Origin: Alphaproteobacteria bacterium
GTDB lineage: Bacteria; Pseudomonadota; Alphaproteobacteria; Rhizobiales; Xanthobacteraceae
Assembly: GCA_037200445.1 (NCBI GenBank)
Contig: JBBCGH010000001.1
Coordinates: 1,426,001-1,490,000 of the forward strand
Reading direction: 5' to 3'
Length of the DNA stretch: 64,000 bases
Shown here: piece by piece, positions 26,601 through 34,155 of the stretch
How the letters are laid out: the number at the start of each line of letters is the position of its first letter
How positions within the stretch are numbered: the first letter of the stretch is position 1
Notes under the pieces: model-generated
What the model was told of the DNA's origin: nothing
Database searches by the model: none
What the model saw: only the letters and a program-made list of their open reading frames with translations
Translations under genes and position numbers: made by a program

Positions 26601-26880
26601 AGAAGTCGAACGGATTGACCGGCGCAAGCTCGGCGGTGAGGTCGACCGTGACGGCAAACTCGCGCGTCTTCTCCGGAAACGTACAGCGCGCGATCCAGTT
26701 GCCGTGCGGGTCATGCTGCCAGTTCAGGTGGTGCTGGGCGGGCGTCACGGCGAGCGAGTAGCTGGGCGTGCGCGTCCGCGCGTGCGGTGCCGGGCGCAGC
26801 CTTATCAGCTGCGGACCGAGCGAGACTGGCCGGTCATACGCGTAGCGCGTGACATGATGCAGGCTGACGGCGACCGACAT
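23656..26880 (-). CDS. Transglutaminase-like / DUF2126 protein
   Basis: A 1074-aa protein with an N-terminal bacterial transglutaminase-like region (1-100, starting SLHHVTRYAYDRPVSLGPQ), a papain-like transglutaminase core with cysteine in GSGSCRDSAWLLVQAL, histidine in DLHAWAEVF and aspartate in WIGLDPTSG (about 180-250), and a long C-terminal DUF2126 domain (about 310-1074) holding MGGEPTFIAID and GTGGGSHIVVGG-like segments. This two-domain form is common in alpha- and betaproteobacteria; it is thought to act in peptide or polymer metabolism, but no substrate is established. The partner alpha-E/circularly permuted ATP-grasp genes that often accompany it are not in this window. Confidence 0.92.
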   Translation of the reverse strand: MSVAVSLHHVTRYAYDRPVSLGPQLIRLRPAPHARTRTPSYSLAVTPAQHHLNWQHDPHGNWIARCTFPEKTREFAVTVDLTAELAPVNPFDFFVEPYAANFPFVLPNEQARELGPYLETEPAGPRLKAFLADVPRSWIGTVPFLVDLTNRVQRAVTYVTRMETGTYSADETLTAGSGSCRDSAWLLVQALRHLKLPARFVSGYLIQLKPDVAPADGRAPEQDSADLHAWAEVFLPGAGWIGLDPTSGLFTAEGHIPLAATPHFQSAAPVTGTVEPAETNFSFEMSVTRVSDAPHVTQPLADAAWTTLDALGDKVDADLAASGVRLTMGGEPTFIAIDDHQSPEWTIEALGPEKRMRADELVRRLRERFAPQGLLHYGLGKWYPGEAMPRWAFSLAWRRDGKPLWRDAALIARESEARTASADDARRFAEAVAAALGITAERVQAAYEDPAHWLLEEGKLPANVDVLDPKLFDAAARARMMRAFARGLGAPVAHVLPLRRAGESWVSEAWELRREKLYLLPGDLPAGSRVPLASLPHVEPADYPIVSLSDTTSPPPLPDPAPPPPAHDGIVRTALSVEPRDGRLCVFMPYVGALEDYVAVLAAVEAAAAKLGTPVHVEGYAPPADPRLDVIKVTPDPGVIEVNLHPAKSWRELVAISQGVYADARATRLGAEKFMRDGRRIGTGGGSHIVVGGAMPAESSFLRRPDLLKSIILYWQRHPSLSYLFSGLFIGPTSQSPRVDEARHEALYELEIALAQVPKAGEEARPWLVDRLFRSLLVDVTGNTHRAEICIDKLFSPDSPIGRLGLVEFRAFEMAPDARMALAQQLLVRALIAWFAREPQEGTCVRWGTALHDRFMLPHFVWEDFLGVLADLERAGTPLDPAWFAAQREFRFSSLGAVEHGGVRLELCHALEPWNVLAEETTSGATSRPADSSVERVQVKAEGFNPARHILACNGRRVPLISTGRAGEYVAGVRFKATMLPASLHPTLPVNAPLTFDILDTWSKRSLGGCVYHARHPDGVAHDGYPGNADEAQARRRGRFQDASSSPGVVEIPAEERTDEFPTTLDLRRPPRGT

Positions 26881-26989
26881 GAACGACCGATTAGCAGAAA
26901 GCCGCGTTCATGGCTGCCCAATTGCCGGGCAACTATCGCATGGCGCGTGGCATCGCTAACATTCCGGCAAGATGCACGGGGGAGGCACC

Positions 26990-27760
26990 ATGGACCGGCT
27001 CGACGCGATGGCGCGGCACATGTGGGAGGCGCGGCGCGGGCGCAAGAACTACACCAATCTTCCCGACGCGCTGAAGCCCGCCACGATCGCCGAAGCCTAC
27101 CGGGCGCAAGAGGTCTATCACCGTCTCGCCGAGCCGGTGTACGGGCAGATTGCGGGCGTGAAAGTCGCCGTCGCCACCAAAGTGATGCAGCAACTGATGG
27201 GGATCACGCACCCCTGCGGCGGCGCGATCTTCGCGCACACGATTCATGCTTCCCCGGCGCGCATTGCAAAATCGGACTTCATCAACCTGCGCGTCGAGAG
27301 CGAGATCGCGCTCGAACTCGGGGCTGACATGCCGGCCGCAAACGCGCCGTGGACTGCGGAGAGCGTGGTGCCATTCGTTGCCGGCGCAATGCCCGCCTAT
27401 GAGCTGATCGAGGACCGCAACGCGGTCTACACCGAGACCAACGCGGTCTCGATGATCGTGGAGAATTGCTGGAATGGCGGCGTGGTGATCGGCGCGCCAA
27501 AAGCCGTGAAGCCGGAGCAGATCATCGGCGTCACGGGGCGCCAGACGCTGAATGGAAAGGAGATCGGCGAGGGCAAGTCGGAAAACCCGTTCGCGACGCT
27601 CGCCTGGCTCGCCAACCTGCTGGCCGAGCGCAAGCGCGATCTCGAGGCCGGCATGGTGGTCATCACCGGCAGCGTGATCCCGACATTCTCGATTGCGGCG
27701 GGCGACCGCTGCGTGTTCACGGTCGACGGCCTCGGCGAGTGCGTGATGGATGTGACATAG
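26990..27760 (+). CDS. 2-keto-4-pentenoate hydratase-like (fumarylacetoacetase fold)
   Basis: A 256-aa hydratase/decarboxylase of the MhpD/DmpH type, which adds water to 2-oxopent-4-enoate in aromatic meta-cleavage pathways. Visible: AYRAQEVYHRL, the metal-binding RVESEIALELG with acidic residues, AYELIEDR and the C-terminal GSVIPTFSIAAGDRCVF. ATG 26990 follows GGGGGAGG; the ATG 18 bases upstream would place this site inside the gene. The solute-receptor gene follows after 61 bp, so the two may form a small catabolic operon. Confidence 0.85.
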   Translation: MDRLDAMARHMWEARRGRKNYTNLPDALKPATIAEAYRAQEVYHRLAEPVYGQIAGVKVAVATKVMQQLMGITHPCGGAIFAHTIHASPARIAKSDFINLRVESEIALELGADMPAANAPWTAESVVPFVAGAMPAYELIEDRNAVYTETNAVSMIVENCWNGGVVIGAPKAVKPEQIIGVTGRQTLNGKEIGEGKSENPFATLAWLANLLAERKRDLEAGMVVITGSVIPTFSIAAGDRCVFTVDGLGECVMDVT

Positions 27761-27821
27761 TGCGCACTTCGCGGGGCGTTGCGGTTCGTTTCAGAATTCA
27801 AAGAACACAAAGGGGAGAAAC

Positions 27822-28823
27822 ATGAAGCTCGTGCGTTTTGCCGCTGCGCTTGCGGCGCTGGCCGCCGTCACCGCAACGCCCGCGCCGGCGGCGGAGTCAA
27901 ACACAATCCGCATCGGGCGCCAGCCGGGCCTCGTCTACCTCCAGGCGATCATCATGGAGGAGAAGAAGCTGGTCGAGAAACATGCGGCGACGCTCGGCCT
28001 TCCCAACGCGAAGGTCGAATACTCGATCATCACCTCGGGCGGCGTGATGACCGAGGCGATCCTCTCCGACTCCATCGACGTGGCGATCACGGGCATCTCC
28101 AACCTGCTGCTGGTCTGGGGCAAGACCAACGGACAGATCAAGAGCATCGCCGGCATGGCGGGCGTTCCGTTCCGGATGATGACGCGCAACCCGAATGTGA
28201 AGTCGATCAAGGATTTCGGCCCGGATGACCGCATCGCGGTGCCGACCATCCGCGCCTCGATGCAGGCGATGATGATGGGGATGGCGCTCGAGCAGGCGTT
28301 CGGTCCCGGCCAGCACGGGCGGCTCGACTCAAACCAGGTGCAGATCGGCCACCCCGAGGCGATGGCGGCGCTTTTGAACCCGAACCACGAGATCAACACG
28401 CACTTCGCGATCCCGCCGTTCCAGGACATCGAGGCGAAATCGCCGCTGGTGCACTCGGTGCTGGTCTCGACCGACGTGCTTGGCGGCGCGGCGACGATCA
28501 GCAATTGCTGGGGGAAGCAGAGCTTCGTCGATGCCAATCCGATCAAGGTGAAAGCCTTCATCGCGGCGGTCGACGAGGCGAGCGACATGGTCGCCAAGGA
28601 CCCGAAGGGCGCGGCCGAGATCTATCTGAAGGTCACCAAGGAAAAACTTACGGTCGATGAACTCGTCGGCATCATCAAGCAGCCCGGCGCCGTGTTCACT
28701 GCTACGCCCGTGCGCTACATGTTGTGGGCCGACTACATGCACCGCATCGGCATGATCAAGCAGAAGCCGACGAGCTGGAAGGATTTCACGTTCCCGATGA
28801 TCTACGATCGCGCGGGAAGCTGA
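27822..28823 (+). CDS. ABC transporter substrate-binding protein (NitT/TauT type)
   Basis: A 333-aa periplasmic receptor. A clear signal peptide (MKLVRFAAALAALAAVTATP, cleavage near APAAES) precedes a type 2 periplasmic-binding fold of the SsuA/NitT/THI5 group: IRIGRQPGLVYLQAIIMEE, SGGVMTEAILSDSIDVAITG, and the helix AFIAAVDEASDMVAKDP. The ligand is probably a small sulfonate, nitrate-like or aromatic compound. The permease and ATPase genes are absent nearby. A strong terminator at 28941-28972 ends the unit. Confidence 0.87.
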   Translation: MKLVRFAAALAALAAVTATPAPAAESNTIRIGRQPGLVYLQAIIMEEKKLVEKHAATLGLPNAKVEYSIITSGGVMTEAILSDSIDVAITGISNLLLVWGKTNGQIKSIAGMAGVPFRMMTRNPNVKSIKDFGPDDRIAVPTIRASMQAMMMGMALEQAFGPGQHGRLDSNQVQIGHPEAMAALLNPNHEINTHFAIPPFQDIEAKSPLVHSVLVSTDVLGGAATISNCWGKQSFVDANPIKVKAFIAAVDEASDMVAKDPKGAAEIYLKVTKEKLTVDELVGIIKQPGAVFTATPVRYMLWADYMHRIGMIKQKPTSWKDFTFPMIYDRAGS

Positions 28824-28940
28824 GCGCGGCGCGCGTTCCCGGAACGCGACTCCCGAGATCGAGTTGTCGAACCGGGAGTCACAAAGGATGGCGGGCGGAT
28901 GACGAGGATGTCGAGGATTGAATAATCTGCCGACGGCGCT

Positions 28941-28972
28941 AAGGGCGGCTTCCGGGCCGCCCTTTCCTTTTT
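28941..28972 (+). terminator. Rho-independent terminator
   Basis: AAGGGCGGC, loop TTCCGG, GCCGCCCTT, then TCCTTTTT: a perfect 9-bp GC-rich stem with a T-tract, 118 bp after the solute-receptor stop. A second stem, GACTCCCG/CGGGAGTC at 28848-28880, lies between the stop and this terminator. Confidence 0.85.
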
Positions 28973-28990
28973 GCGTTTGCCGGCGTTTGG

Positions 28991-29251
28991 TCAAACCGCT
29001 CGATCGCGCGGTGCGAACAGGCCCCAGATCACCAGCACGATAATGGCGCCGACCACGGCGCCGATCAGGCCGGCGCCCTCGTTGGCCTGGTACCAGCCGA
29101 GCTTCTGCCCGAGATAGGTCGCGACGAATGCGCCCGCGATGCCGAGTAGCGTGGTGAGGATGAAGCCGGACGGCTCGTTTGAGCCGGGGTGAATGAACTT
29201 GGCGATGACGCCCGCGACGAAGCCGATGATGATGGTCCAGAGAATGCCCAT
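28991..29251 (-). CDS. GlsB/YeaQ/YmgE family membrane protein
   Basis: An 86-aa protein with three short glycine-rich transmembrane helices: MGILWTIIIGFVAGVIAKFI, then GFILTTLLGIAGAFVATYLG and IGAVVGAIIVLVIWGLF. This is the transglycosylase-associated/GlsB family, small stress-induced inner-membrane proteins of unknown mechanism. ATG 29251 has AAGGAG about 7 bases upstream. It converges with the solute-receptor gene across the terminator. Confidence 0.9.
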   Translation of the reverse strand: MGILWTIIIGFVAGVIAKFIHPGSNEPSGFILTTLLGIAGAFVATYLGQKLGWYQANEGAGLIGAVVGAIIVLVIWGLFAPRDRAV

Positions 29252-29336
29252 GGGGTGCTCCTTGTCGGAGCGCACAACCGCGGGGACGGCGCAAAGTTCC
29301 CGCTCCAGGTCAGCTTGACCGGCCGCGATGCGGCTT

Positions 29337-30422
29337 TCAACGCCGAAGGCCTCGGGACAGGGCGCTCCCGAACCAGCGGAGCGGGGCGGTGATCCGCCAC
29401 GAGGTCGAGGAGCGAAGCGCCGCGACCTGATTCGCGGCCGTTCTGGTTTCAAGCCTCGCCTGCTCGATCTTGTTCTGCAGCACCTCCGCGCGCCGTTCTT
29501 CTCGCGCGAGCAGGCTCTGCATATGCTCGAGCTGGGAGGAAGCATGATCGCCGTCGCCGGGGCGCGCGATCAAGTGCCGCCGGACCGGCGGGCCGCTCGC
29601 GTCGATCGCTCGCAGGTCGGCTTGTGCCGCCGCGGCGACCTCCGGATCGGCCAGCCGGCCCGCCAGGACTGGCCAGCGGTCGGCGTATACGTCGACGCTA
29701 TAGCTCTGGAACTCCAGGTCCTGCTTGTCGAGCGCGTAGGCGAAGCTATCGCGGCAGTGGTTCCGGTAGAACTGGACAAACGCCCTGCGGCACAGCAAGA
29801 TCTTGTTCGGAAAGATTGCGAACGGCACGAGGTTGGCGCCACGCGCAAGGAATGCGAACAGGCCGGAGGCGACGCCGGTCCAGTCGGCATTCAGGACGTC
29901 ATCGAGAGCCGCGATGCCGTGTGGCGCAAGGCTGGTATCGGCGATCTCCAGATCGTTGAGGGTGAGCGCGACGGTGTGCCCCCCGTCGACCGAGAAGAAG
30001 CGCAGGCCGTTCAGCCCGTGCTCCTGTTCGGCGCCGCGGATTTCGGTCGACGATGTCGCGATGATGCGGACCTGCGCGTGCGGAAACAGATACTGCAGGT
30101 GGCCCTGAAAAGCCGCCAGATTGCCGCCGCCCGAGTCGTCAACATTGAGGTCCTGGCGATCGAACAGGTCGATCGCCACCACGGCTTCGTCCGGGCGGGC
30201 TGCCGCGACCAGCGCAAGAGCCGAGCAGCCGTGACGGACGCCGATCTCGGCGATGTTGCCCGTGAGGCCGGCCTCTTCCTGGAACCAGATCAGCTCCATC
30301 AAGGCGAGCGCGGTCGTCTGGTACATCCAGCCGTCGATGCGGTCCGAGTAATAGAGATAACGATAGGCGGCAGCGCGACGAGCGACCGACGGAGATGCGC
30401 CAGCAATGAGAGCCATGAGCAC
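29337..30422 (-). CDS. Class I SAM-dependent methyltransferase with C-terminal coiled coil
   Basis: A 361-aa protein. The Rossmann motif I GNIAEIGVRHGCSALALV (about 55-72), motif II VVAIDLFDRQDL and the motif FFSVDGGHT are those of the Methyltransf_24 group that acts on sugars or surface polymers. The last 70 residues are a coiled coil (LLAREERRAEVLQNKIEQAR) ending in RSSTSWRITAPLRWFG, a tail found in surface-polysaccharide glycosyltransferases. So it probably modifies an exopolysaccharide or O-antigen. Its ATG is about 100 bp from the split tRNA-Thr; it marks the left edge of the host DNA there. Confidence 0.82.
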   Translation of the reverse strand: MLMALIAGASPSVARRAAAYRYLYYSDRIDGWMYQTTALALMELIWFQEEAGLTGNIAEIGVRHGCSALALVAAARPDEAVVAIDLFDRQDLNVDDSGGGNLAAFQGHLQYLFPHAQVRIIATSSTEIRGAEQEHGLNGLRFFSVDGGHTVALTLNDLEIADTSLAPHGIAALDDVLNADWTGVASGLFAFLARGANLVPFAIFPNKILLCRRAFVQFYRNHCRDSFAYALDKQDLEFQSYSVDVYADRWPVLAGRLADPEVAAAAQADLRAIDASGPPVRRHLIARPGDGDHASSQLEHMQSLLAREERRAEVLQNKIEQARLETRTAANQVAALRSSTSWRITAPLRWFGSALSRGLRR

Positions 30423-30520
30423 GCGGCCGCTGATGCCCGGATCGCGAACGTGACCCGGCTGGAGGCATCTTCGTAACGCGCCTTGCGGCTCTCGTGAAGT
30501 TTCCTGGATCGCGTGGATGC

Positions 30521-30568
30521 TGGTGCTGCCGGTAAGGATTGAACTTACGACCTCCCCCTTACCAAGGG
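30521..30568 (-). pseudogene. 3' part of the split host tRNA-Thr(GGU)
   Basis: Read on the minus strand this gives the end of the anticodon loop (UUGGUAA), the 3' anticodon strand GGGGG, AGGUC, a T-arm GUAAG-UUCAAUC-CUUAC, the acceptor strand CGGCAGC and an encoded ACCA. The 5' part is absent here; upstream sequence (30569 on) belongs to the inserted element. The matching 5' part is at 37762-37802. Not functional as it stands. Confidence 0.9.
30555..30568. repeat. att core, left copy
   Basis: CCCCTTACCAAGGG, the anticodon stem-loop core of tRNA-Thr(GGU), repeated exactly at 37762-37775. The bases differ on both sides (c54/a69 here, g61/g76 there), as expected for attL and attR of an integrated element. 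Confidence 0.88.
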
Positions 30569-30923
30569 AAGTCGCAACAGTTATAAGTGCCTGTGCCGCA
30601 AGGGTTTCTCGAATTGAATTTATTCCGTGTGCACATTTTGTGCGAAAGAGTGGAGAAATTTAAGTTGTGCCTGCGGCTCAACGTGGTTTTGAATTCTAAC
30701 TTTAGCCCTCTCCCTTGCAAAGGTGAGGGCATAAGTTGAAAATATCAGTAACATCTGCTACTTGTACAAGGATTGTGCGTTCCTAGTATATTGATTTAGT
30801 CCCTAATTATGGACTTTGCTCACAATTATGTAGTTTGCTCCGCAGAGTGGATGTAGAAACGGGCGGATAGGTTCATTTTGCGGATGGCGCGCCGGTAGTG
30901 TCTCAGTTTGAATGTGGCGGGGC
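30569..30923. other. AT-rich left end of the tRNA-Thr element, no gene seen
   Basis: About 355 bp without a plausible coding frame. It contains a near-exact tandem pair, AATTATGGACTTTGCTC (30805-30821) and AATTATGTAGTTTGCTC (30824-30840), two mismatches in 17, and a GTGCACATTTTGTGC motif near 30630 that resembles the GTGCAC repeats at the right end. These could be recombinase or regulator sites. Confidence 0.45.
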
Positions 30924-31304
30924 CTAGTCCTCGTCGTCGTCTTCTGGCTGTTTGATCCGGTTATGCAGCCAACGCGCAATACAGAACAGCAGGGTCGCGC
31001 TAACTAGTCCCAGAGCGGTCAACAGTTTCCCGCGCGGGCCGTCCGGTACTGGGACCATCCAAGCCAACAAGGACAAGGTAATCAGGTTGATCCCTACGAA
31101 GACCATCAACCCCACGAAAATCATTCCCGCTACGCGTAGTACTTGAAAGAAGCGAGAGTCTTCCAGCGACCTGTCGCCAGCGGAATACCGAAGCCAAACT
31201 TCGTGGACGGAGCGTTTTGGGGCACGGCTCACTATCCACGCGACCACTACAGACGTTCCAGCGGCGATGATCGCAGCGGTGATTGTTGCAATGCCCGGGT
31301 CCAT
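30924..31304 (-). CDS. Hypothetical membrane protein of the element
   Basis: 126 aa with three hydrophobic segments (about residues 5-25, 58-83 and 92-110), a basic loop between the first two (APKRSVHEVW) and an acidic DDDED tail. It is not recognised. It lies last in a minus-strand row behind the deaminase and a 72-aa protein, so it could belong to that defence unit, for example as a membrane component; this is only positional evidence. Confidence 0.5.
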   Translation of the reverse strand: MDPGIATITAAIIAAGTSVVVAWIVSRAPKRSVHEVWLRYSAGDRSLEDSRFFQVLRVAGMIFVGLMVFVGINLITLSLLAWMVPVPDGPRGKLLTALGLVSATLLFCIARWLHNRIKQPEDDDED

Positions 31305-31354
31305 TGGACCTCAGTTTGATTGTGCCAGTGCGTGCGCTGTAAAGCGCAATCGCC

Positions 31355-31573
31355 TTACTTGAGGTGGGCAACGAGATTCAAAATCGCTGAAAAATGATTT
31401 GCCGACTCTCGTTTAATCTTAGCAATCCGCCGATGCTCTAGGTAGTAGACCGCGACGTGCGATGAACCGTTCAGTGTCACAGGACCGTCGCCGCCGGGAA
31501 AATCCGCCACCGGGGCATCCTGATGAGGCGGCACCTGAAAGTCGAATGCGAATTGGTCTTGGTTCTTAGACAC
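31355..31573 (-). CDS. Hypothetical 72-aa protein coupled to the deaminase gene
   Basis: GTG start sharing its first base with the TAG stop of the deaminase gene (TAGTG), with GGAGG 10 bases upstream inside that gene: classic translational coupling. The sequence FAFDFQVPPHQDAPVADFPG, then VTLNGSSHVAVYYLEHRRIA has no recognised domain. It might be an accessory or antitoxin-like partner of the deaminase, which in Vibrio is instead held off by a small RNA. Confidence 0.6.
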   Translation of the reverse strand: MSKNQDQFAFDFQVPPHQDAPVADFPGGDGPVTLNGSSHVAVYYLEHRRIAKIKRESANHFSAILNLVAHLK

Positions 31574-33141
31574 TAGGAAACCTCCGTGGGAAGGAGGTTC
31601 TTTTCCCGAAGACCCTTCACGACCATGGCCTCTAGAGTCGGGAGTGCTTCCAAGGTCTTATCAAACCTAGGAGTCGCGCTCTGTGGCTCAACCTTGATAA
31701 GTTTCCCGCCCGATTTGCGGCTATCCGGAGGTACGCGGAACAGCTTTAGATATCGTAAAGGGGCGATGCCATCGTATGGCAAGATTCGGACCTTCGCAAC
31801 ATCTGACTCCTCTTCCGTAATCGCATCACTATGCAGCTTAGTCGCCAAGCTCTTTCGATAAGGCTCTATGTAATAGACCTCCTTCACACCAGCGGCGACG
31901 ATATGCCGAGCGCAGTTGTGGCATGGATAGGTAGTCACATACATCTTTCCGTTTTCCGGTGACCCTGATGACAACTTTCCGGCATTGATGATGGCGTGCA
32001 TTTCCGCATGGACCGACCGTGAGAACTCGATGAGACTTTTCACTTTACTGTTCTTGGCGATAGTATCTAGAGCCAAAGACTTGTGCTGATCAGAAACTAC
32101 GCCAACTTTTGCAAGTTCTTCCACAAGTAATTCCGAGATAAGCTTCTTCTCTTGGTCGTTGAAACAGGTTCCACCCTCAAGATTCCAGCATCTGAGGTCG
32201 TGTGTCGATTGAGGGTCATTCTTTGGATCGGCCATGTAGAGATTGCCTCCGGCTTTGGGCACGTCGTTCCAGCCGACCGCGATCACCTCGTCGTTCGCGT
32301 CGGTGATCGCCGCCCCCACCTGTCGCGATAGACAAGCAGAATTGCCTGCCGCAGAGGCCGCGAAATACATGGCGGTTTCCGCAGCCGTTGGCGTGATAAC
32401 CTGCGTGCCCAAAATCACATGCAGAAAGCGTTCAACGCGGGCGGCAATCTGACTGTCTGAGTCCACGTCTATGCGAAGAAAGCAGTCAGCGTTCGGAAAG
32501 GTATCGCGCACTGTCTGTCCGTGCGCTATCTCCTCGCCCGAGTCCTGATCAATCAGATTGTGGATTTCGCCCGAACTCATTCCTTTGTGTTCGAGTGATT
32601 TCACTCTCGCGGGCAACGGCGCGAACACGCCAACAAAGTAGAGCATGTCCCGATACACGAGACGCAATAGATCGAGCTCCTCTTGGTTCTTTACCGAATC
32701 AATGATGTGACAGATTCGGCGCGGCTGAAATGTCGGTGCCTCTGATGACGCCTTGAAACGTTGTCTCTCAAGGACGATCTCGCTGACAGCTAGTTCCGCG
32801 AGTATGGCAGAGCCATGCTTTTCGCGAAGCGCATCGCCTTTCTCGATCAACTCCTTGGTACGAGCAAATGCTGGGCCGGACACCGCTTTCCCTTGGTGCT
32901 CTTCGATGAGTTTGCTAAGCCGCAAAATCAAGCAGTGCTCGTATCCAAACTTCCCGTCCAGCGCTTCCTTGAAGGCTGCTGCGACCTTGTGAAGGGGGGA
33001 GCCGATGGGGCCGCATAGCGCAATTACCAATTCGCTTGTGTGTGATGATCTGATTTGAGCTTTCGCATCGTAAGTCGCATCATTCGCAGCCGTTGGTGCC
33101 CCCTTATGAAGGCTTACAACAGCACTCGCAGTCTTCCCCAT
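31573..33141 (-). CDS. Anti-phage dCTP/dCMP deaminase (AvcD-like)
   Basis: A 522-aa two-domain protein. The N-terminal part (about 35-270) is P-loop-kinase-like with a degenerate Walker A, GPIGSPLHKV (44-53). The C-terminal cytidine/dCMP deaminase domain has the zinc site HAEMHA (378-383) and PCHNC (cysteines 407 and 410). This is the layout of AvcD-type proteins, which deplete dCTP/dCMP on phage infection. ATG 33141 follows GGGGGA; a TTG 15 bases upstream is possible. It heads a minus-strand unit with two small genes and is divergent from 33201. The AT-richer codons mark it as acquired. No toxin assay evidence; the role comes from family knowledge. Confidence 0.85.
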   Translation of the reverse strand: MGKTASAVVSLHKGAPTAANDATYDAKAQIRSSHTSELVIALCGPIGSPLHKVAAAFKEALDGKFGYEHCLILRLSKLIEEHQGKAVSGPAFARTKELIEKGDALREKHGSAILAELAVSEIVLERQRFKASSEAPTFQPRRICHIIDSVKNQEELDLLRLVYRDMLYFVGVFAPLPARVKSLEHKGMSSGEIHNLIDQDSGEEIAHGQTVRDTFPNADCFLRIDVDSDSQIAARVERFLHVILGTQVITPTAAETAMYFAASAAGNSACLSRQVGAAITDANDEVIAVGWNDVPKAGGNLYMADPKNDPQSTHDLRCWNLEGGTCFNDQEKKLISELLVEELAKVGVVSDQHKSLALDTIAKNSKVKSLIEFSRSVHAEMHAIINAGKLSSGSPENGKMYVTTYPCHNCARHIVAAGVKEVYYIEPYRKSLATKLHSDAITEEESDVAKVRILPYDGIAPLRYLKLFRVPPDSRKSGGKLIKVEPQSATPRFDKTLEALPTLEAMVVKGLREKNLLPTEVS

Positions 33142-33200
33142 TCTTTCCCCCGGCAACTATTTCTGTTATGCTTACCGTCAAGCAGTTAGGTTGTATCATA

Positions 33201-33425
33201 ATGCCAGCCGGACCAAAAGGCGAAAAACGCCCCGCCGACGTGAACGCCCGCGCCGTCATGATCGCCAAGATCGCGACGGGCGAGATCGTGACCACTGAGG
33301 ACGGCAAGAACGCCGCTGCCGTGGCGCTGGGGCGAATGGGCGGCAAGGCGCGGGCGGCGGGTATGTCGGCCAAGAAGCGGAAAGAGATTGCCAAGAAGGC
33401 GGCGCAATCCCGGTGGGGAAAGTAA
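33201..33425 (+). CDS. Small basic conserved protein
   Basis: A 74-aa, lysine/alanine-rich protein. The C-terminal block GGKARAAGMSAKKRKEIAKK, ending AAQSRWGK, is a repeated motif in small proteobacterial and plasmid proteins of unknown function. It is probably nucleic-acid binding because of its charge; that is inference. It is transcribed divergently from the deaminase gene across 59 bp, so both promoters overlap. An earlier ATG at 33168 is possible; neither has a strong ribosome site. Confidence 0.55.
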   Translation: MPAGPKGEKRPADVNARAVMIAKIATGEIVTTEDGKNAAAVALGRMGGKARAAGMSAKKRKEIAKKAAQSRWGK

Positions 33426-33493
33426 ACAATCGCTGCTTGACGGGTGCCCCAAAATCCTGCATCAGATGATGCAGAAATTTGGGACACCGAATC

Positions 33494-34153
33494 ATGCCTG
33501 AGCAAGCCGTTGTCTGGGAACCACTGGAAGCCGACGCGCTCCTATTGGAGATGGCGCTAGATCGAGCGGGCCTTGTGCACTCCGTCTTATATGCCGAGCA
33601 CGAGCGTTCGTTTGTCACCATTAATGATCCGGTCGGGTACGCCAGCTACGTGGCGTACGCGAAATCAGGTCGCGCCCTTCGCGAATGGTACCTGTCAAAA
33701 GGGTGGGTGCGAGACAACAGTAACAATCAGGTCGCGATCAAGCACCCCAAGAAGATGATCCGCGTCGTGCCCTGCAATTTCAATGAGTTTGCAGGCGACC
33801 GCTTTCATACGCCAACGAACAAGGCGCCAAAGGGCGAGATCAGCCGCAAGAAATCAGCATGCAATTTGAGTGCGTGGCTGCCCGGTTTCGAGCCGCCCAT
33901 TATCGATCCCAAATTAAATGACGGTTATCAGACTTGGCTTCTAGGAATGCATTTTGATGATGTTCGACCCGTGAGGGCAGAACTGTCGTTTCCCATTGAG
34001 TTCGACGGAAAGCACTTCAAGAAGTTTGGTACGCGCATAATGCTCCTGTCGGGTGGCGATGGCGATGGTTCAGCCGCGCGCAAGCAAATCGAAAACAGCG
34101 GCGGTGGGAACGATGCAGTGGGCGTCGTGGATATTGCGATCAAACGCAAGTAG
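33494..34153 (+). CDS. Hypothetical protein upstream of an XRE/ImmA gene
   Basis: 219 aa, soluble, with no recognised domain. It begins MPEQAVVWEPLEADALLLEM and has a central basic part (NNQVAIKHPKKMIRVVPCNF) and C-terminal GTRIMLLSGGDGDGS. It ends 2 bp before the XRE/ImmA metalloprotease-repressor. Such repressors usually control and protect against a neighbouring toxic or mobile-element gene, so this protein is a candidate effector. The ATG at 33494 is chosen over 33479 because it begins the better-conserved-looking part. Confidence 0.55.
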   Translation: MPEQAVVWEPLEADALLLEMALDRAGLVHSVLYAEHERSFVTINDPVGYASYVAYAKSGRALREWYLSKGWVRDNSNNQVAIKHPKKMIRVVPCNFNEFAGDRFHTPTNKAPKGEISRKKSACNLSAWLPGFEPPIIDPKLNDGYQTWLLGMHFDDVRPVRAELSFPIEFDGKHFKKFGTRIMLLSGGDGDGSAARKQIENSGGGNDAVGVVDIAIKRK

Positions 34154-34155
34154 GC

